DNA of 30,411 nucleotides, taken from positions 1-30,411 of the IMG/VR virus record IMGVR_UViG_3300019763_000017; one strand, written 5' to 3'. Shown in pieces: positions 20,746 through 28,508 of the stretch; position 1 is the stretch's first letter, and each line of letters starts with the position of its first letter. This DNA is from a virus. The translations under genes and the position numbers were made by a program. Under the pieces are notes generated by a model. It ran no database searches. It worked only from the letters and a program-made list of their open reading frames with translations, and was not told the origin of the DNA.

Positions 20746-20928
20746 ATGAAAACAATTATTAAAGTGCTTGATAAAGAAGTACAAGAAAAAACAAACATGA
20801 CACCGTTACAGTTTCATAGGATTAAAGAAAAACATCCTGAGTTAATACAACTGGCACAAAAAGCAATGATGCAAGATAAAGCTATCGAAGAGTTTAAAAA
20901 AGTTTATGACGAAATCGAAGCTGATTGA
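20746..20928 (+). CDS. Small HTH-like protein, leaderless mRNA
   Basis: A 60-residue protein, identical in length to the gene at 18127, with NMTPLQFHRIKEKHPELIQLA matching the FYRLLKNYPEFEKFA region of that gene in key positions. TATAAT-N6-ATG places the transcription start on or beside the initiation codon, and there is no ribosome site. Likely a small DNA-binding regulator. It overlaps the next gene by 23 bases. Confidence 0.65.
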   Translation: MKTIIKVLDKEVQEKTNMTPLQFHRIKEKHPELIQLAQKAMMQDKAIEEFKKVYDEIEAD

Positions 20929-21298
20929 TATTTATTATGATTTATTCGACTACTTAGACGAAGTAGATATGTTTGCAGAAGCAATTAAAACGCTATGCAA
21001 GTGTAATCTACGAAAAAGTGTAATAAGAGTAAGCTTGGAAGAGTTACGATTACACCATATAGAAAACGAATTAATCACGATAAATACACTTAGTAAAGAA
21101 GAACTCAATACATTTAATAATACTTACTCAGAAAAGCGTGGGAAAGCTCGTTGTATGTACAAAGCAGGAAAAGATATAAAAAAGATTGTTGTATCAACTG
21201 GAATAACAACAGATGATTTAAAAAAGATGATAAAAGACGAAAACCTTAAACAAGAGAAAAGCGGAATTTATCAAACAACCATAGGAGATTATGAATGA
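20906..21298 (+). CDS. Hypothetical HTH-containing protein
   Basis: Not recognised. The 130-residue product begins inside the previous gene (ATG 20906). The C-terminal region (RCMYKAGKDIKKIVVSTGITTDDLKKMIKDE) looks like a helix-turn-helix with the spacing of small-terminase or transposase HTHs. The N-terminal half is helical with two Cys (TLCKCNL). A later start at the Met near 20969 is possible. Confidence 0.5.
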   Translation: MTKSKLIDIYYDLFDYLDEVDMFAEAIKTLCKCNLRKSVIRVSLEELRLHHIENELITINTLSKEELNTFNNTYSEKRGKARCMYKAGKDIKKIVVSTGITTDDLKKMIKDENLKQEKSGIYQTTIGDYE

Positions 21299-21579
21299 AA
21301 AAGATAGTATTAGCAAGTTTATTAGTAACAGGGCTATTCGCAGTAGACAATAGTAAAAAATGTAATACGGCAGAAGCTGGTTTTGTAGAAAATAGTACGA
21401 AAATGGGTAAAGCAAGAGCAAGAGGATCATTAACGATGTACAAGTATATGAAAGATACAATAAAATACATTGATATGATAAAAAGAGACTGTGTTATTCC
21501 TAAAGAAGCAGATGATTATATTAATGGAGTAAAAAAAGATTTAACTAAAGCTTTAAAGCAAAATGGTCAGTTAAAATGA
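21295..21579 (+). CDS. Small secreted (periplasmic) protein
   Basis: A 94-residue protein with a Sec signal peptide: KKIVLASLLVTGLFA, likely cut before VDNS. The mature part (about 78 residues) is basic and helical with two Cys, which could form one disulfide. ATGA overlap with the previous gene. Exported small phage proteins in accessory regions often act on the envelope, for instance in superinfection exclusion or lysis control. No homologue recognised. Confidence 0.6.
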   Translation: MKKIVLASLLVTGLFAVDNSKKCNTAEAGFVENSTKMGKARARGSLTMYKYMKDTIKYIDMIKRDCVIPKEADDYINGVKKDLTKALKQNGQLK

Positions 21580-21615
21580 TTATAGATAAAATAAAAGATG
21601 ATTTAGGGGTTTAGA

Positions 21616-21738
21616 GTGGATAAAAGAGTAGAACAGATTAAGGATGGATTCTTTATTGGACTAGGAATAGTTTCATCGTATAATTTAACAATATTTGTAA
21701 ATGATTTTTTTACAATATTAATTACTGGTAGTAAATAA
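21616..21738 (+). CDS. Small hydrophobic protein, GTG start
   Basis: A 40-residue ORF from GTG 21616 behind AGGGG, ending on the base before the next ATG, with a hydrophobic segment (FFIGLGIVSSYNLTIFV). A 12-codon ORF (21576-21614) just upstream may serve only for coupling. Not recognised. Confidence 0.4.
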   Translation: MDKRVEQIKDGFFIGLGIVSSYNLTIFVNDFFTILITGSK

Positions 21739-22215
21739 ATGGCAAGATTAACGCAAGATACGAAAGATAGAATATTAGCAGACTTTCATATCGGTAAATC
21801 ACAAAACTTTTTAGCTAAAGAATATGAGTGTAGTCCTGCAACAATTAATAAAATATGTAAGGGTGTAGAGTGTCAGCATAAACATAAATACAAAAGTTAT
21901 ATAAATAAACCATTTGATGGCGACAAAGATGGCTTTTTGTATGTTTTATATCTAAGAGACAGTGCAGGAGAATATTTTTATAAAATAGGATTAGCAAAAG
22001 ATTTAAAAAGAAGGGTAAAAGAACACCAAACATCATCTCCTTTTAAAATATATATAGCAATATCTTATTATGTAGAAGATATGAGAGAAGAAGAAAAAGA
22101 ACTACATAACATTTTTGATGACAAAAGAATACTAGGGGAGTGGTTTAGTTTAAATAAAAAAGATTTAGAAAAAATAAAAGAACGAAGCTTAAGGATATTA
22201 ATAGATGGCATATAG
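21739..22215 (+). CDS. HTH plus GIY-YIG (T5orf172/MUG113-like) nuclease
   Basis: A 158-residue two-domain protein. Residues 1-45 (TKDRILADFHIGKSQNFLAKEYECSPATINKI) form a helix-turn-helix of the resolvase/terminase type. Residues 65-155 match the MUG113/T5orf172 GIY-YIG branch: FLYVLYLRD, then YKIGLAKDLKRRVKEHQTSSPFK, then EEKELHNIFDDKRILGEWF. Such proteins are often found near terminases and may be homing-type or packaging-associated nucleases. It overlaps the small terminase gene by 11 bases. Confidence 0.72.
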   Translation: MARLTQDTKDRILADFHIGKSQNFLAKEYECSPATINKICKGVECQHKHKYKSYINKPFDGDKDGFLYVLYLRDSAGEYFYKIGLAKDLKRRVKEHQTSSPFKIYIAISYYVEDMREEEKELHNIFDDKRILGEWFSLNKKDLEKIKERSLRILIDGI

Positions 22216-22834
22216 TAAAGAGATATGGGATAAAGCAAAATGTCTTTATGAATTAGGAAAATCACTACAAGAAATAGCAGACGATTGTAACTTTAAAGAT
22301 AAAACAACAATATCAAGAAGAGCTAAAAAAGATAATTGGGAAAAGCATAAAATACAACAGCTAAAGACCGATATAATAGGCATTGAGGAAGAAAATACAA
22401 CACTTGAAGCAAAAAAAACAACAGCAGTGCAAAAGTTGGCAAAATTACAAGACTATGAGATAACAATACTTGATAAAGTAATACAAGATGAAACAGGGAA
22501 TAAATCATTATTGTTTAGCACAGCTAATCTATCGCTAATAAGAAAAAATCAATTACTTACAAAGAACACAAAAACAATACTTTCTAAAGAAGATTATTAT
22601 GAAGATGGTAAAAAGATAATGACAAAAGAGATAGAAATAGAAATACCACTAAGTCCAAACGATTTAAAGTCATTAGATGAGGGTATAGAAGTAAACGCAA
22701 AAAGTCTAGAAATAGCACCACGACACGCAAACAGTCAAATAAATGTAAACACTCAGAACAATATGCAACAGAATACAGAACTAAACAAAGAGATAGTATC
22801 TCAAACATTAGAAGCTTTTAATAATGAGTATTAA
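22205..22834 (+). CDS. Terminase small subunit
   Basis: A 209-residue protein directly upstream of the large terminase. The N-terminal HTH (WDKAKCLYELGKSLQEIADDCNFKDKTTISRRAKKDNWEK) is the DNA-recognition domain of phage small terminases. A helical central region (60-130) should drive oligomerisation, and the Gln/Asn-rich tail leads to an acidic end. It recognises the packaging site and recruits TerL, whose start it overlaps by 11 bases. Confidence 0.75.
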   Translation: MAYSKEIWDKAKCLYELGKSLQEIADDCNFKDKTTISRRAKKDNWEKHKIQQLKTDIIGIEEENTTLEAKKTTAVQKLAKLQDYEITILDKVIQDETGNKSLLFSTANLSLIRKNQLLTKNTKTILSKEDYYEDGKKIMTKEIEIEIPLSPNDLKSLDEGIEVNAKSLEIAPRHANSQINVNTQNNMQQNTELNKEIVSQTLEAFNNEY

Positions 22835-24233
22835 CCTTACAGCATTAAGAGAAATACTACTACAGGACTTCATCTTTTATTTAAGATGGTCTTTTAAAAC
22901 TAAATACAATTCAAAGATAATATTAACAACTTCTCATATACAAATATGTAAAAAGCTTATATCTGTATATGAGGGTAACACTAAAAAATTAATTATCAAT
23001 ATGCCACCAAGAAGTGGAAAGACTGAAATAGTAAACACATTTATTGAATGGACTATAACTAAACACCCAGAATCAAAATATATTATGACTTCATATTCAG
23101 ATACATTGGTAGCTAATAGTTCTCAACAAATAAGAGATACTATAAACTCATTAGAACATAAATCAATGTTTGAGATAGAAACTAAAAAAGACACACAGTC
23201 TAAGAAGCTATGGAAAACTAATAAAAATGGTGGAGTATATGCAGTTTCATCATTCGGACAAATTACAGGACACGGAGCTGGATTAAAAAGCATTGAAGAG
23301 TGGGGCGGTTGTATTATCGTTGATGATCCATTAAAGCCTGATGATGCAAACTCATTGCTAAAGCTTGAAAAAGTTAAAGATTGGTATGAAACAACTTTAT
23401 CTAATAGGGTAAATAATCCGAATGTACCAATCATAATAATTATGCAACGATTACATACGGATGATTTAGTAGGGTGCATACAACAAAACCTATTTAAAGA
23501 TAAAGACGAATGGGATTTTTTAAAGATAGAAGCAATGAACGAAGAGACAAAAGTATCTTTTTGGGAAGACTACTACCCTTATTCACGATTAGAACAAATG
23601 AGAAATTCTAATAGTGCTTACTTTTATTCACAGTTTCAACAAGAGCCTATTATCAAAGGTGGTAATTTAATTAAATACGATTGGTTTAATTGGTGGGAAG
23701 TATTACCTACTCTAACATATTTAATAATCACAGTAGATACAGCACAAAAGACAAAAGAGATAAATGACTTTACAGTTATGCAATGTTGGGGAGTAAATAA
23801 AGATAAAGACATTTATATGCTCGATATGATACGAGGTAAATTTGAAGCACCGCAACTAAGACAAACAGCGAAAACTTTTTATTACAAATGGGATAATTAT
23901 AAACAGAATGAAAAGAAAATACCATTAAGAAAAATGCACATAGAAGATAAATCAAGCGGATCAAGCCTAATACAAGATTTAAAATCCGAAAGACTTAAGA
24001 TAGGTGCAATACAAAGAAACACAGATAAAGTATCAAGAGTAATGGACTTTTCGCCACATATTGAAGCGGGAAGAGTATTCGTAAATTCAAATGTTAATCA
24101 GATACAGGACTTAATAGATGAAGCACTAGCCTTTCCAAATTCTAAGCACGATGATACTATTGACCCTTTAATGGATGCGATAGAACTAACACAAGTCAAA
24201 CGCCAAGGATTTAATTCTTCATTCTTTAGTTAA
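22824..24233 (+). CDS. Terminase large subunit (TerL)
   Basis: A 469-residue packaging motor. Walker A is PPRSGKT (61-67) and Walker B IIVDDP (164-169); IIMQRLHTDDLVG (205-217) follows in the coupling region. The C-terminal nuclease domain has ITVDTAQ (Asp305), HIEDKSSGS (Glu374) and KHDDTIDPLMDAIE near the end. All catalytic landmarks are present and the length is normal for Terminase_6-type enzymes. It cleaves and translocates phage DNA into the prohead through the portal encoded downstream. Confidence 0.92.
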   Translation: MSINLTALREILLQDFIFYLRWSFKTKYNSKIILTTSHIQICKKLISVYEGNTKKLIINMPPRSGKTEIVNTFIEWTITKHPESKYIMTSYSDTLVANSSQQIRDTINSLEHKSMFEIETKKDTQSKKLWKTNKNGGVYAVSSFGQITGHGAGLKSIEEWGGCIIVDDPLKPDDANSLLKLEKVKDWYETTLSNRVNNPNVPIIIIMQRLHTDDLVGCIQQNLFKDKDEWDFLKIEAMNEETKVSFWEDYYPYSRLEQMRNSNSAYFYSQFQQEPIIKGGNLIKYDWFNWWEVLPTLTYLIITVDTAQKTKEINDFTVMQCWGVNKDKDIYMLDMIRGKFEAPQLRQTAKTFYYKWDNYKQNEKKIPLRKMHIEDKSSGSSLIQDLKSERLKIGAIQRNTDKVSRVMDFSPHIEAGRVFVNSNVNQIQDLIDEALAFPNSKHDDTIDPLMDAIELTQVKRQGFNSSFFS

Positions 24234-24249
24234 ATTAAGATACTTTATG

Positions 24250-24265
24250 ATATAATTTTATATCA
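24250..24265 (+). promoter_or_regulatory. Palindromic promoter element
   Basis: GATATAATTTTATATC is a perfect palindrome with two central T, and it contains the -10 TATAAT (24251-24256). AAAGGAATATTAA precedes the ATG at 24283. The palindrome could be a repressor site on the -10 itself. Confidence 0.5.
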
Positions 24266-24282
24266 AAGAAAAGGAATATTAA

Positions 24283-24735
24283 ATGAATAAAATAGAGTTT
24301 ACACAATCGCAAATAAAAGCTTATGAGAACAACGCGACAATGTTTATAGTGCCAATACCACGGGAGAGATTAGAATATATAAGATTATACTATTCAGAGT
24401 ATTCGGAAACAGAAATACTAATGGATGATTCACTAATACAAATAGGAGATAAAGATATATTTGTACAAGAACTTCAAAAACATTATTTAGATGATGATGA
24501 AATATCTTCTATGGGGTGTGCTTATAGTGGAGAAGATTACACTACTGAATTAGCAAGGATAGGCAATTTTAAAGAATGTATTGATAGTAGAGTTGTGAGG
24601 GTCAAAGAAATAACAATAGATGAAGTATCAAAAATATACAATCTAGAGCATAAACAAGCACTAGAATTATTTAAAAAAGAATATTATGATGATATGAAAA
24701 ATGACTATGTATTTTTAATGGAGTTTAATAGATGA
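24283..24735 (+). CDS. Hypothetical protein, possibly ASCH-like
   Basis: Not firmly recognised. The 150-residue product has EFTQSQIKAYENNATMFIVPI, then IQIGDKDIFVQE and CIDSRVVRVKEITIDEVSKI. This order resembles phage ASCH/PUA-like proteins (mv.aileg.KtqTRr, GD.iwVrE, sRi.l.I..v), though TRR is lost. It lies between terminase and portal genes under its own promoter, so it may be a later insertion. Confidence 0.45.
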   Translation: MNKIEFTQSQIKAYENNATMFIVPIPRERLEYIRLYYSEYSETEILMDDSLIQIGDKDIFVQELQKHYLDDDEISSMGCAYSGEDYTTELARIGNFKECIDSRVVRVKEITIDEVSKIYNLEHKQALELFKKEYYDDMKNDYVFLMEFNR

Positions 24736-24923
24736 GTAAAGATACAATAAAATCAATTTTTGCAACATTTATAATACTTGGAGCAGTTATGTTTTTTTAT
24801 TATATGATTAAAGAGGATATGAAAAAAGATAAAGAAATGGATAAACGAAAAGCACTTATAGATAAACAGAATGAAGCATTGATAGAAATAGCAGATAAAC
24901 ATATTAAAGTCAAGGAATTATAG
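24732..24923 (+). CDS. Small one-helix membrane protein
   Basis: A 63-residue protein with a hydrophobic helix (about 9-26, FATFIILGAVMFFYYMI) and a Lys/Asp/Glu-rich tail that is a likely coiled coil. ATGA overlap with the previous gene. Not recognised. Confidence 0.5.
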   Translation: MSKDTIKSIFATFIILGAVMFFYYMIKEDMKKDKEMDKRKALIDKQNEALIEIADKHIKVKEL

Positions 24924-25067
24924 ATGAGTAAACAAAAAATAAGATTAAAAAATAAGCATAAAGTTTCTCTAAGAAGATATAAGGGAATCGACTTAGAGTA
25001 TATCATTAATTCAATAGCATCTGCATTTCAAATACCTAAAGCAATGCTTATGGGTAAAAAGAGTTAG
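24924..25067 (+). CDS. Tiny protein with portal-like motif
   Basis: A 47-residue ORF behind AAGGAATTATAG. The N-terminus is very basic; the C-terminal part IINSIASAFQIPKAMLMGKKS resembles the iA.aFgIP..lL.g motif of phage portal proteins. It lies just upstream of the true portal gene. It could be a remnant of another portal or coincidence. Confidence 0.4.
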   Translation: MSKQKIRLKNKHKVSLRRYKGIDLEYIINSIASAFQIPKAMLMGKKS

Positions 25068-25076
25068 ATAATCAAA

Positions 25077-25111
25077 GCCTTTTTATTTTGCTATAATAAA
25101 GATAAAAAGGC
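25077..25111 (+). promoter_or_regulatory. Portal operon promoter inside a 10-bp inverted repeat
   Basis: GCCTTTTTAT (25077-25086) and ATAAAAAGGC (25102-25111) are perfect complements flanking TTTGCTATAATAAAG, whose TATAAT (25092-25097) has TTGC before it. No TTGACA-like -35. The arms suit a dimeric regulator bound on both sides of the -10. The right arm also carries the AAAAAGG ribosome site of the portal gene. Confidence 0.6.
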
Positions 25112-25116
25112 AACTG

Positions 25117-26439
25117 ATGAGCGTACAACAACGAATCACTAACTCCAAGGTTACGGATGGATTTAAAAACATTCATAAGTCTATCGGTAGTAGTCATGAT
25201 GTAACTACTAACACAGCATTTAGGCGCAACCCTTACCTATCATTAAACTACTATACTACTAACAGCTTATATTCTAATTCTTTAGCGGGAAAAGCAGTAG
25301 ATATTCCAACAGAAGACGCTTTTCGTGGTGGTCGTGAATTTGAATGTGAAGATACTGAAAAGCTAGAAGAGTATCAAGAGTTTTTAGTAGACATTAAATT
25401 AGAAGAAAAACTTCAAAACTTGATGAAGTGGGGTAAGGTGTTCGGTTCAGCAGTTGCAATAATAATCTCAGATGATGATGAAATGGGAGAGCCTTTAATA
25501 GTAGAAAATCTAAAACAAGGCGATATTAAAGATATTGTTATCCTTGATAGATGGCAACTATACACTATGGACATTAATCGTAACCCTTTGTCGAGTAAAT
25601 TCTTAGAGCCACACTACTACAATGTTACAAGAGCATCAACACCTATACATCATTCAAGAGTTATTAAATTAGATGGACTAAGCACAACTATTTATGATAA
25701 AGAAGTTATGAACGGATGGGGATTGTCTATCTACGAGCGATTATATAAAGAATTAATGAACGCTCAATTAAGTCCTGATTTACTTATTAATTTATTAGTT
25801 CAATCAAACTTAGATGTATTTCACATAGATAATTTAAACGATTCTATTGCTGATGGAAACGATTCTTTTGCCATAAGCAGATTACAAACAATAATGGACG
25901 GAAAATCTATTTATAATGGATTCGCATTAGATAAAGAAGATGATTATTCAAACATTAGTAAATCATTTGCAGGACTTGGAGAAGTTCACGACAAATTTAT
26001 TGAGCTATTATGTAGTAGTGCAGATATTCCTAAAACAAGATTTATGGGCGAACAATCAGCAGGGCTTGCAAATGATGGTAGTGGAGATATGAAAATATAC
26101 TACGACAGAATCGAATCAAGAGAAAGAGCAACGCTTAGAACGATTTACAATATACTTGATCCAATACTTACTAAGTCATATTTTGGCGAAACTTTAGACT
26201 TAAAATATAAATTTGCTTCATTATTCCAAATGACAGACGAACAAAAATCAATTATTCAAAATAGGGATGCTCAAACAAAACAAATTTATTTAAATTCAAA
26301 TGTGATAACTGAATACGAAGCAAAAGCGAGCTTGATAGATAATCCATTGTTTCCAACAATTACAGCAGAAAGTTTAGAAGAAGAAAAAGAGTTATATTCT
26401 GAAATGGATAATATAAATCAAGGAACAGAAAATGATTAA
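25117..26439 (+). CDS. Portal protein (DUF1073 type)
   Basis: A 440-residue protein with the DUF1073/HI1409-type portal pattern: YYTTNSLYSNSLAGKAVDIPTEDAFRGGREF near the N-terminus, MKWGKVFGSAVAIIISDDD, then a central VIKLDGL segment and FIELLCSSADIPKTRFMGEQSAGLANDGSGDMKIYYDRI, followed by the clip/crown helices. The dodecameric portal is the DNA channel for packaging by TerL. Length is ordinary. It overlaps the next gene by eight bases. Confidence 0.85.
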   Translation: MSVQQRITNSKVTDGFKNIHKSIGSSHDVTTNTAFRRNPYLSLNYYTTNSLYSNSLAGKAVDIPTEDAFRGGREFECEDTEKLEEYQEFLVDIKLEEKLQNLMKWGKVFGSAVAIIISDDDEMGEPLIVENLKQGDIKDIVILDRWQLYTMDINRNPLSSKFLEPHYYNVTRASTPIHHSRVIKLDGLSTTIYDKEVMNGWGLSIYERLYKELMNAQLSPDLLINLLVQSNLDVFHIDNLNDSIADGNDSFAISRLQTIMDGKSIYNGFALDKEDDYSNISKSFAGLGEVHDKFIELLCSSADIPKTRFMGEQSAGLANDGSGDMKIYYDRIESRERATLRTIYNILDPILTKSYFGETLDLKYKFASLFQMTDEQKSIIQNRDAQTKQIYLNSNVITEYEAKASLIDNPLFPTITAESLEEEKELYSEMDNINQGTEND

Positions 26440-26701
26440 AAACATAGGAAGATTTTTAAGAGCATTAAAAATACAAACTCCAAGAACTGGGCGAATAATA
26501 ACAGAAGACGGTGGATATATAAATGAAGCAGATATATTGCTTAATGCTTTCACCACTGAAAAATTATACACAAGTGGATTACAATCTTTATTTAGTAGAA
26601 TAAGAGTCGTTCAGAGTAGAAAACTATTTGATAATCAATTACAATATGATAAACAGCCTTTATATTGGGATGAAAAAATAATAGGAATACAAGAAGAATG
26701 A
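26432..26701 (+). CDS. Small protein between portal and MuF genes
   Basis: Not recognised. The 89-residue product is basic at the N-terminus (KNIGRFLRALKIQTPRTGRI) and then contains DGGYINEADILLNAFTTEKLYTSG. Overlaps with the portal and MuF-like genes point to a head-assembly role. Confidence 0.55.
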   Translation: MIKNIGRFLRALKIQTPRTGRIITEDGGYINEADILLNAFTTEKLYTSGLQSLFSRIRVVQSRKLFDNQLQYDKQPLYWDEKIIGIQEE

Positions 26702-27561
26702 AAATACAAGAAATAAAACAAGCTGCAGGAACTAAAAAAGATATTAAGCTAAATCCTATAAAAGAGTCTAGAAAAATACAGCTTGAATACTATCGTGAAT
26801 TAAAGAAACTAACTAAGGAATTAAAGGAAGCAGTTAATAAGGAGCTACTTCCTGCACTTAAAGGTACTTCAATAACAAAAGATAGTGTTGTAAGTGTATT
26901 GGGTATTATGGAGAGCATAAGGCAACGATTCAGCAGTATTACAGGCTTTGCGACTAATGTATCTAACAATGTAGTAAATGCAGTTAATAACAATGGTAAA
27001 CAAAGACTTTTAAAATCTGTAAATGCAAATATGGGAGTAGATATAACCAATGTATTAAACGAGCAAGGGATTAACGAAGTCGTAGCACTTCAAAGACAAA
27101 AAAACAAAGTCTTAATTAAATCTATCCCCGAAGAGTTTCTTAAATCAGTTGAGGTCGTAATCACAAATGGTATAGCAAATGGGGAAAGCTATAAGGAAAT
27201 GGAAAGGCAATTAAAAGGTATTAAAAATATTTCATCAACTTTTGGAAAGCTAGAAAATAGAATAAAAATGATTGTTAGAAATGAAACATCATCTATAAAT
27301 GCAAGTATAAATCAAGCACGATACGAACAGTTAGGTATAAGCCTTTATGAGTGGGAAACTTCACAAGACGAGAGGGTAAGAGAAAGTCACGATGTAATGC
27401 AAGGAAAATATTGTACATATAATGATGCTTCTGTATACGCAGATACACTTGAAGATGCGAAAGCTGGAAAATGGAAAAAGAGAAGTTCATTAAAAGGAGT
27501 ACAAAAAGCACCTGGAATCGATTTTTCGTGCAGATGTATCGCATTAGCTATCATAGATTAG
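26698..27561 (+). CDS. Phage head morphogenesis protein (MuF/SPP1 gp7-like)
   Basis: A 287-residue protein. The C-terminal domain has the MuF pattern: MIVRNETSSINASINQARYEQLGI, SLYEWETSQDERVRESHDVMQGKYC, and KAPGIDFSCRCIALAIID with the final conserved Cys pair. A long helical N-terminal part (20-120) comes before it. MuF proteins are minor head proteins carried in the capsid. The gene follows the portal region, the normal place. Confidence 0.8.
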   Translation: MKIQEIKQAAGTKKDIKLNPIKESRKIQLEYYRELKKLTKELKEAVNKELLPALKGTSITKDSVVSVLGIMESIRQRFSSITGFATNVSNNVVNAVNNNGKQRLLKSVNANMGVDITNVLNEQGINEVVALQRQKNKVLIKSIPEEFLKSVEVVITNGIANGESYKEMERQLKGIKNISSTFGKLENRIKMIVRNETSSINASINQARYEQLGISLYEWETSQDERVRESHDVMQGKYCTYNDASVYADTLEDAKAGKWKKRSSLKGVQKAPGIDFSCRCIALAIID

Positions 27562-27568
27562 CTATAAT
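27562..27568 (+). promoter_or_regulatory. Promoter -10 element (GCTATAAT family)
   Basis: GCTATAATAAG at 27561-27571 lies in the short gap after the MuF-like gene. The -10 is perfect; no -35. It shares the GCTATAATA word with three other gaps in the head operon. Confidence 0.45.
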
Positions 27569-27585
27569 AAGAATAAAGGACACAC

Positions 27586-28380
27586 TTGAGAAATATAAAC
27601 TTTTTAGGTTATACAAACAACATAGAAACGCTTGACTCTTTTTTATCATTGGGTTATATGGAAGAAGCACATGGAATAAAGATAGATAAATTCGCAAGAG
27701 CTTCATTACAAAACAATGTAGTAGCAACTATCGCAAGTTTTAATGAGGGAATATCAGTAAATACTTTCAAACCTTTTAATGATGCTTTAGTAGATTTAAA
27801 CATTGTTTCAAGTTCCGCATTAGATACTCACGACATAACAGTTTATTACATTAATGGAGATAGAGACTTAAAAGAAGCTACTATTTCATTAACTGGTCTA
27901 ATTCCAATTAATTTATCAGTAGCATTTAGTGATACTATTTATTGTATATGGAGAATGTTAAACAAAAGCAATGTTGACAATACTGGAACAATAGAAGTTA
28001 AAAGTCTTGCAGGGGATATTTACTGTAATATGCCCGTTACAAGTGGGATACAAGCTAATACATCATTAACAAGTATCTTTTCAATTCCAAGAGGTTATAT
28101 AGGATTAATCACTAAAGTATCTATTTCAACAGATAAGGGAGCAGATGCAAAAGGTGCAATATTTATCAGAGGAGATGGGCAAGTATTCAGATATGTTAAA
28201 GCTTTAGCAAGCTATCAAAGCCAATCCTTATACAATGATATTTACGCAGTAGTAACAGAAAAAACAGATTTATTACCAATAGCAGTTGCTCAAACTGGCG
28301 GAGTTCTTTATTTAGATTATACTGTACTGTTATTGAAAAAAGAATTTGTAGGAAAAAATATAAAAGGGAATATATTATGA
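27586..28380 (+). CDS. Unknown structural protein, TTG start
   Basis: A 264-residue beta-rich protein starting at TTG 27586 with AAAGGA five bases upstream. Segments such as ASLQNNVVATIASFNEG, IPINLSVAFSDTIYCIWRM and IPRGYIGLITKVSISTDKGA look like a jelly-roll or fibre-like virion protein, and the C-terminus VLYLDYTVLLLKKEF fits a buried strand. Its place between MuF and protease genes suggests a head or head-decoration role. No family recognised. Confidence 0.6.
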   Translation: MRNINFLGYTNNIETLDSFLSLGYMEEAHGIKIDKFARASLQNNVVATIASFNEGISVNTFKPFNDALVDLNIVSSSALDTHDITVYYINGDRDLKEATISLTGLIPINLSVAFSDTIYCIWRMLNKSNVDNTGTIEVKSLAGDIYCNMPVTSGIQANTSLTSIFSIPRGYIGLITKVSISTDKGADAKGAIFIRGDGQVFRYVKALASYQSQSLYNDIYAVVTEKTDLLPIAVAQTGGVLYLDYTVLLLKKEFVGKNIKGNIL

Positions 28381-28409
28381 TTACATTCGATAAAGGGTTT
28401 ATTGGTTAA
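28377..28409 (+). pseudogene. Ten-codon ORF, possible remnant at the HEG boundary
   Basis: ATG 28377 overlaps the previous stop (ATGA) and reads ITFDKGFIG before TAA. The start of a normal gene is apparent, but it stops five bases before the 11-bp inverted arm that precedes the homing endonuclease. It may be the stub of a gene disrupted on insertion. Confidence 0.3.
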
Positions 28410-28414
28410 TTAAT

Positions 28415-28456
28415 CTCAACTAAGCTATAATATAAACTGTTATTAGCTTAGTTGAG
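28415..28456 (+). promoter_or_regulatory. HEG promoter inside an 11-bp perfect inverted repeat
   Basis: CTCAACTAAGC (28415-28425) and GCTTAGTTGAG (28446-28456) are perfect complements. TATAAT (28426-28431) abuts the left arm, so the transcription start (near 28438) would fall between the arms. Read-through RNA from upstream would contain both arms; RNA begun here would contain only the right one. Confidence 0.55.
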
Positions 28457-28464
28457 GACTACAT

Positions 28465-28500
28465 CCCCAGCTAGTCTTCTACTAAATTAATAGGCTGGGG
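28465..28500 (+). promoter_or_regulatory. Hairpin sequestering the HEG ribosome site
   Basis: CCCCAGC (28465-28471) pairs with GCTGGGG (28494-28500). The right arm carries most of the Shine-Dalgarno GGGGAG (28497-28502) of the gene at 28509. When paired, the ribosome site is closed. The stem is unusually GC-rich for this genome. Confidence 0.65.
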
Positions 28501-28508
28501 AGCTTACA

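Noticed and set aside
25077-25111. Inverted repeat read as a terminator
   Set aside because: No T tract follows the right arm, and a -10 box lies in the loop; a promoter-linked operator is more likely.
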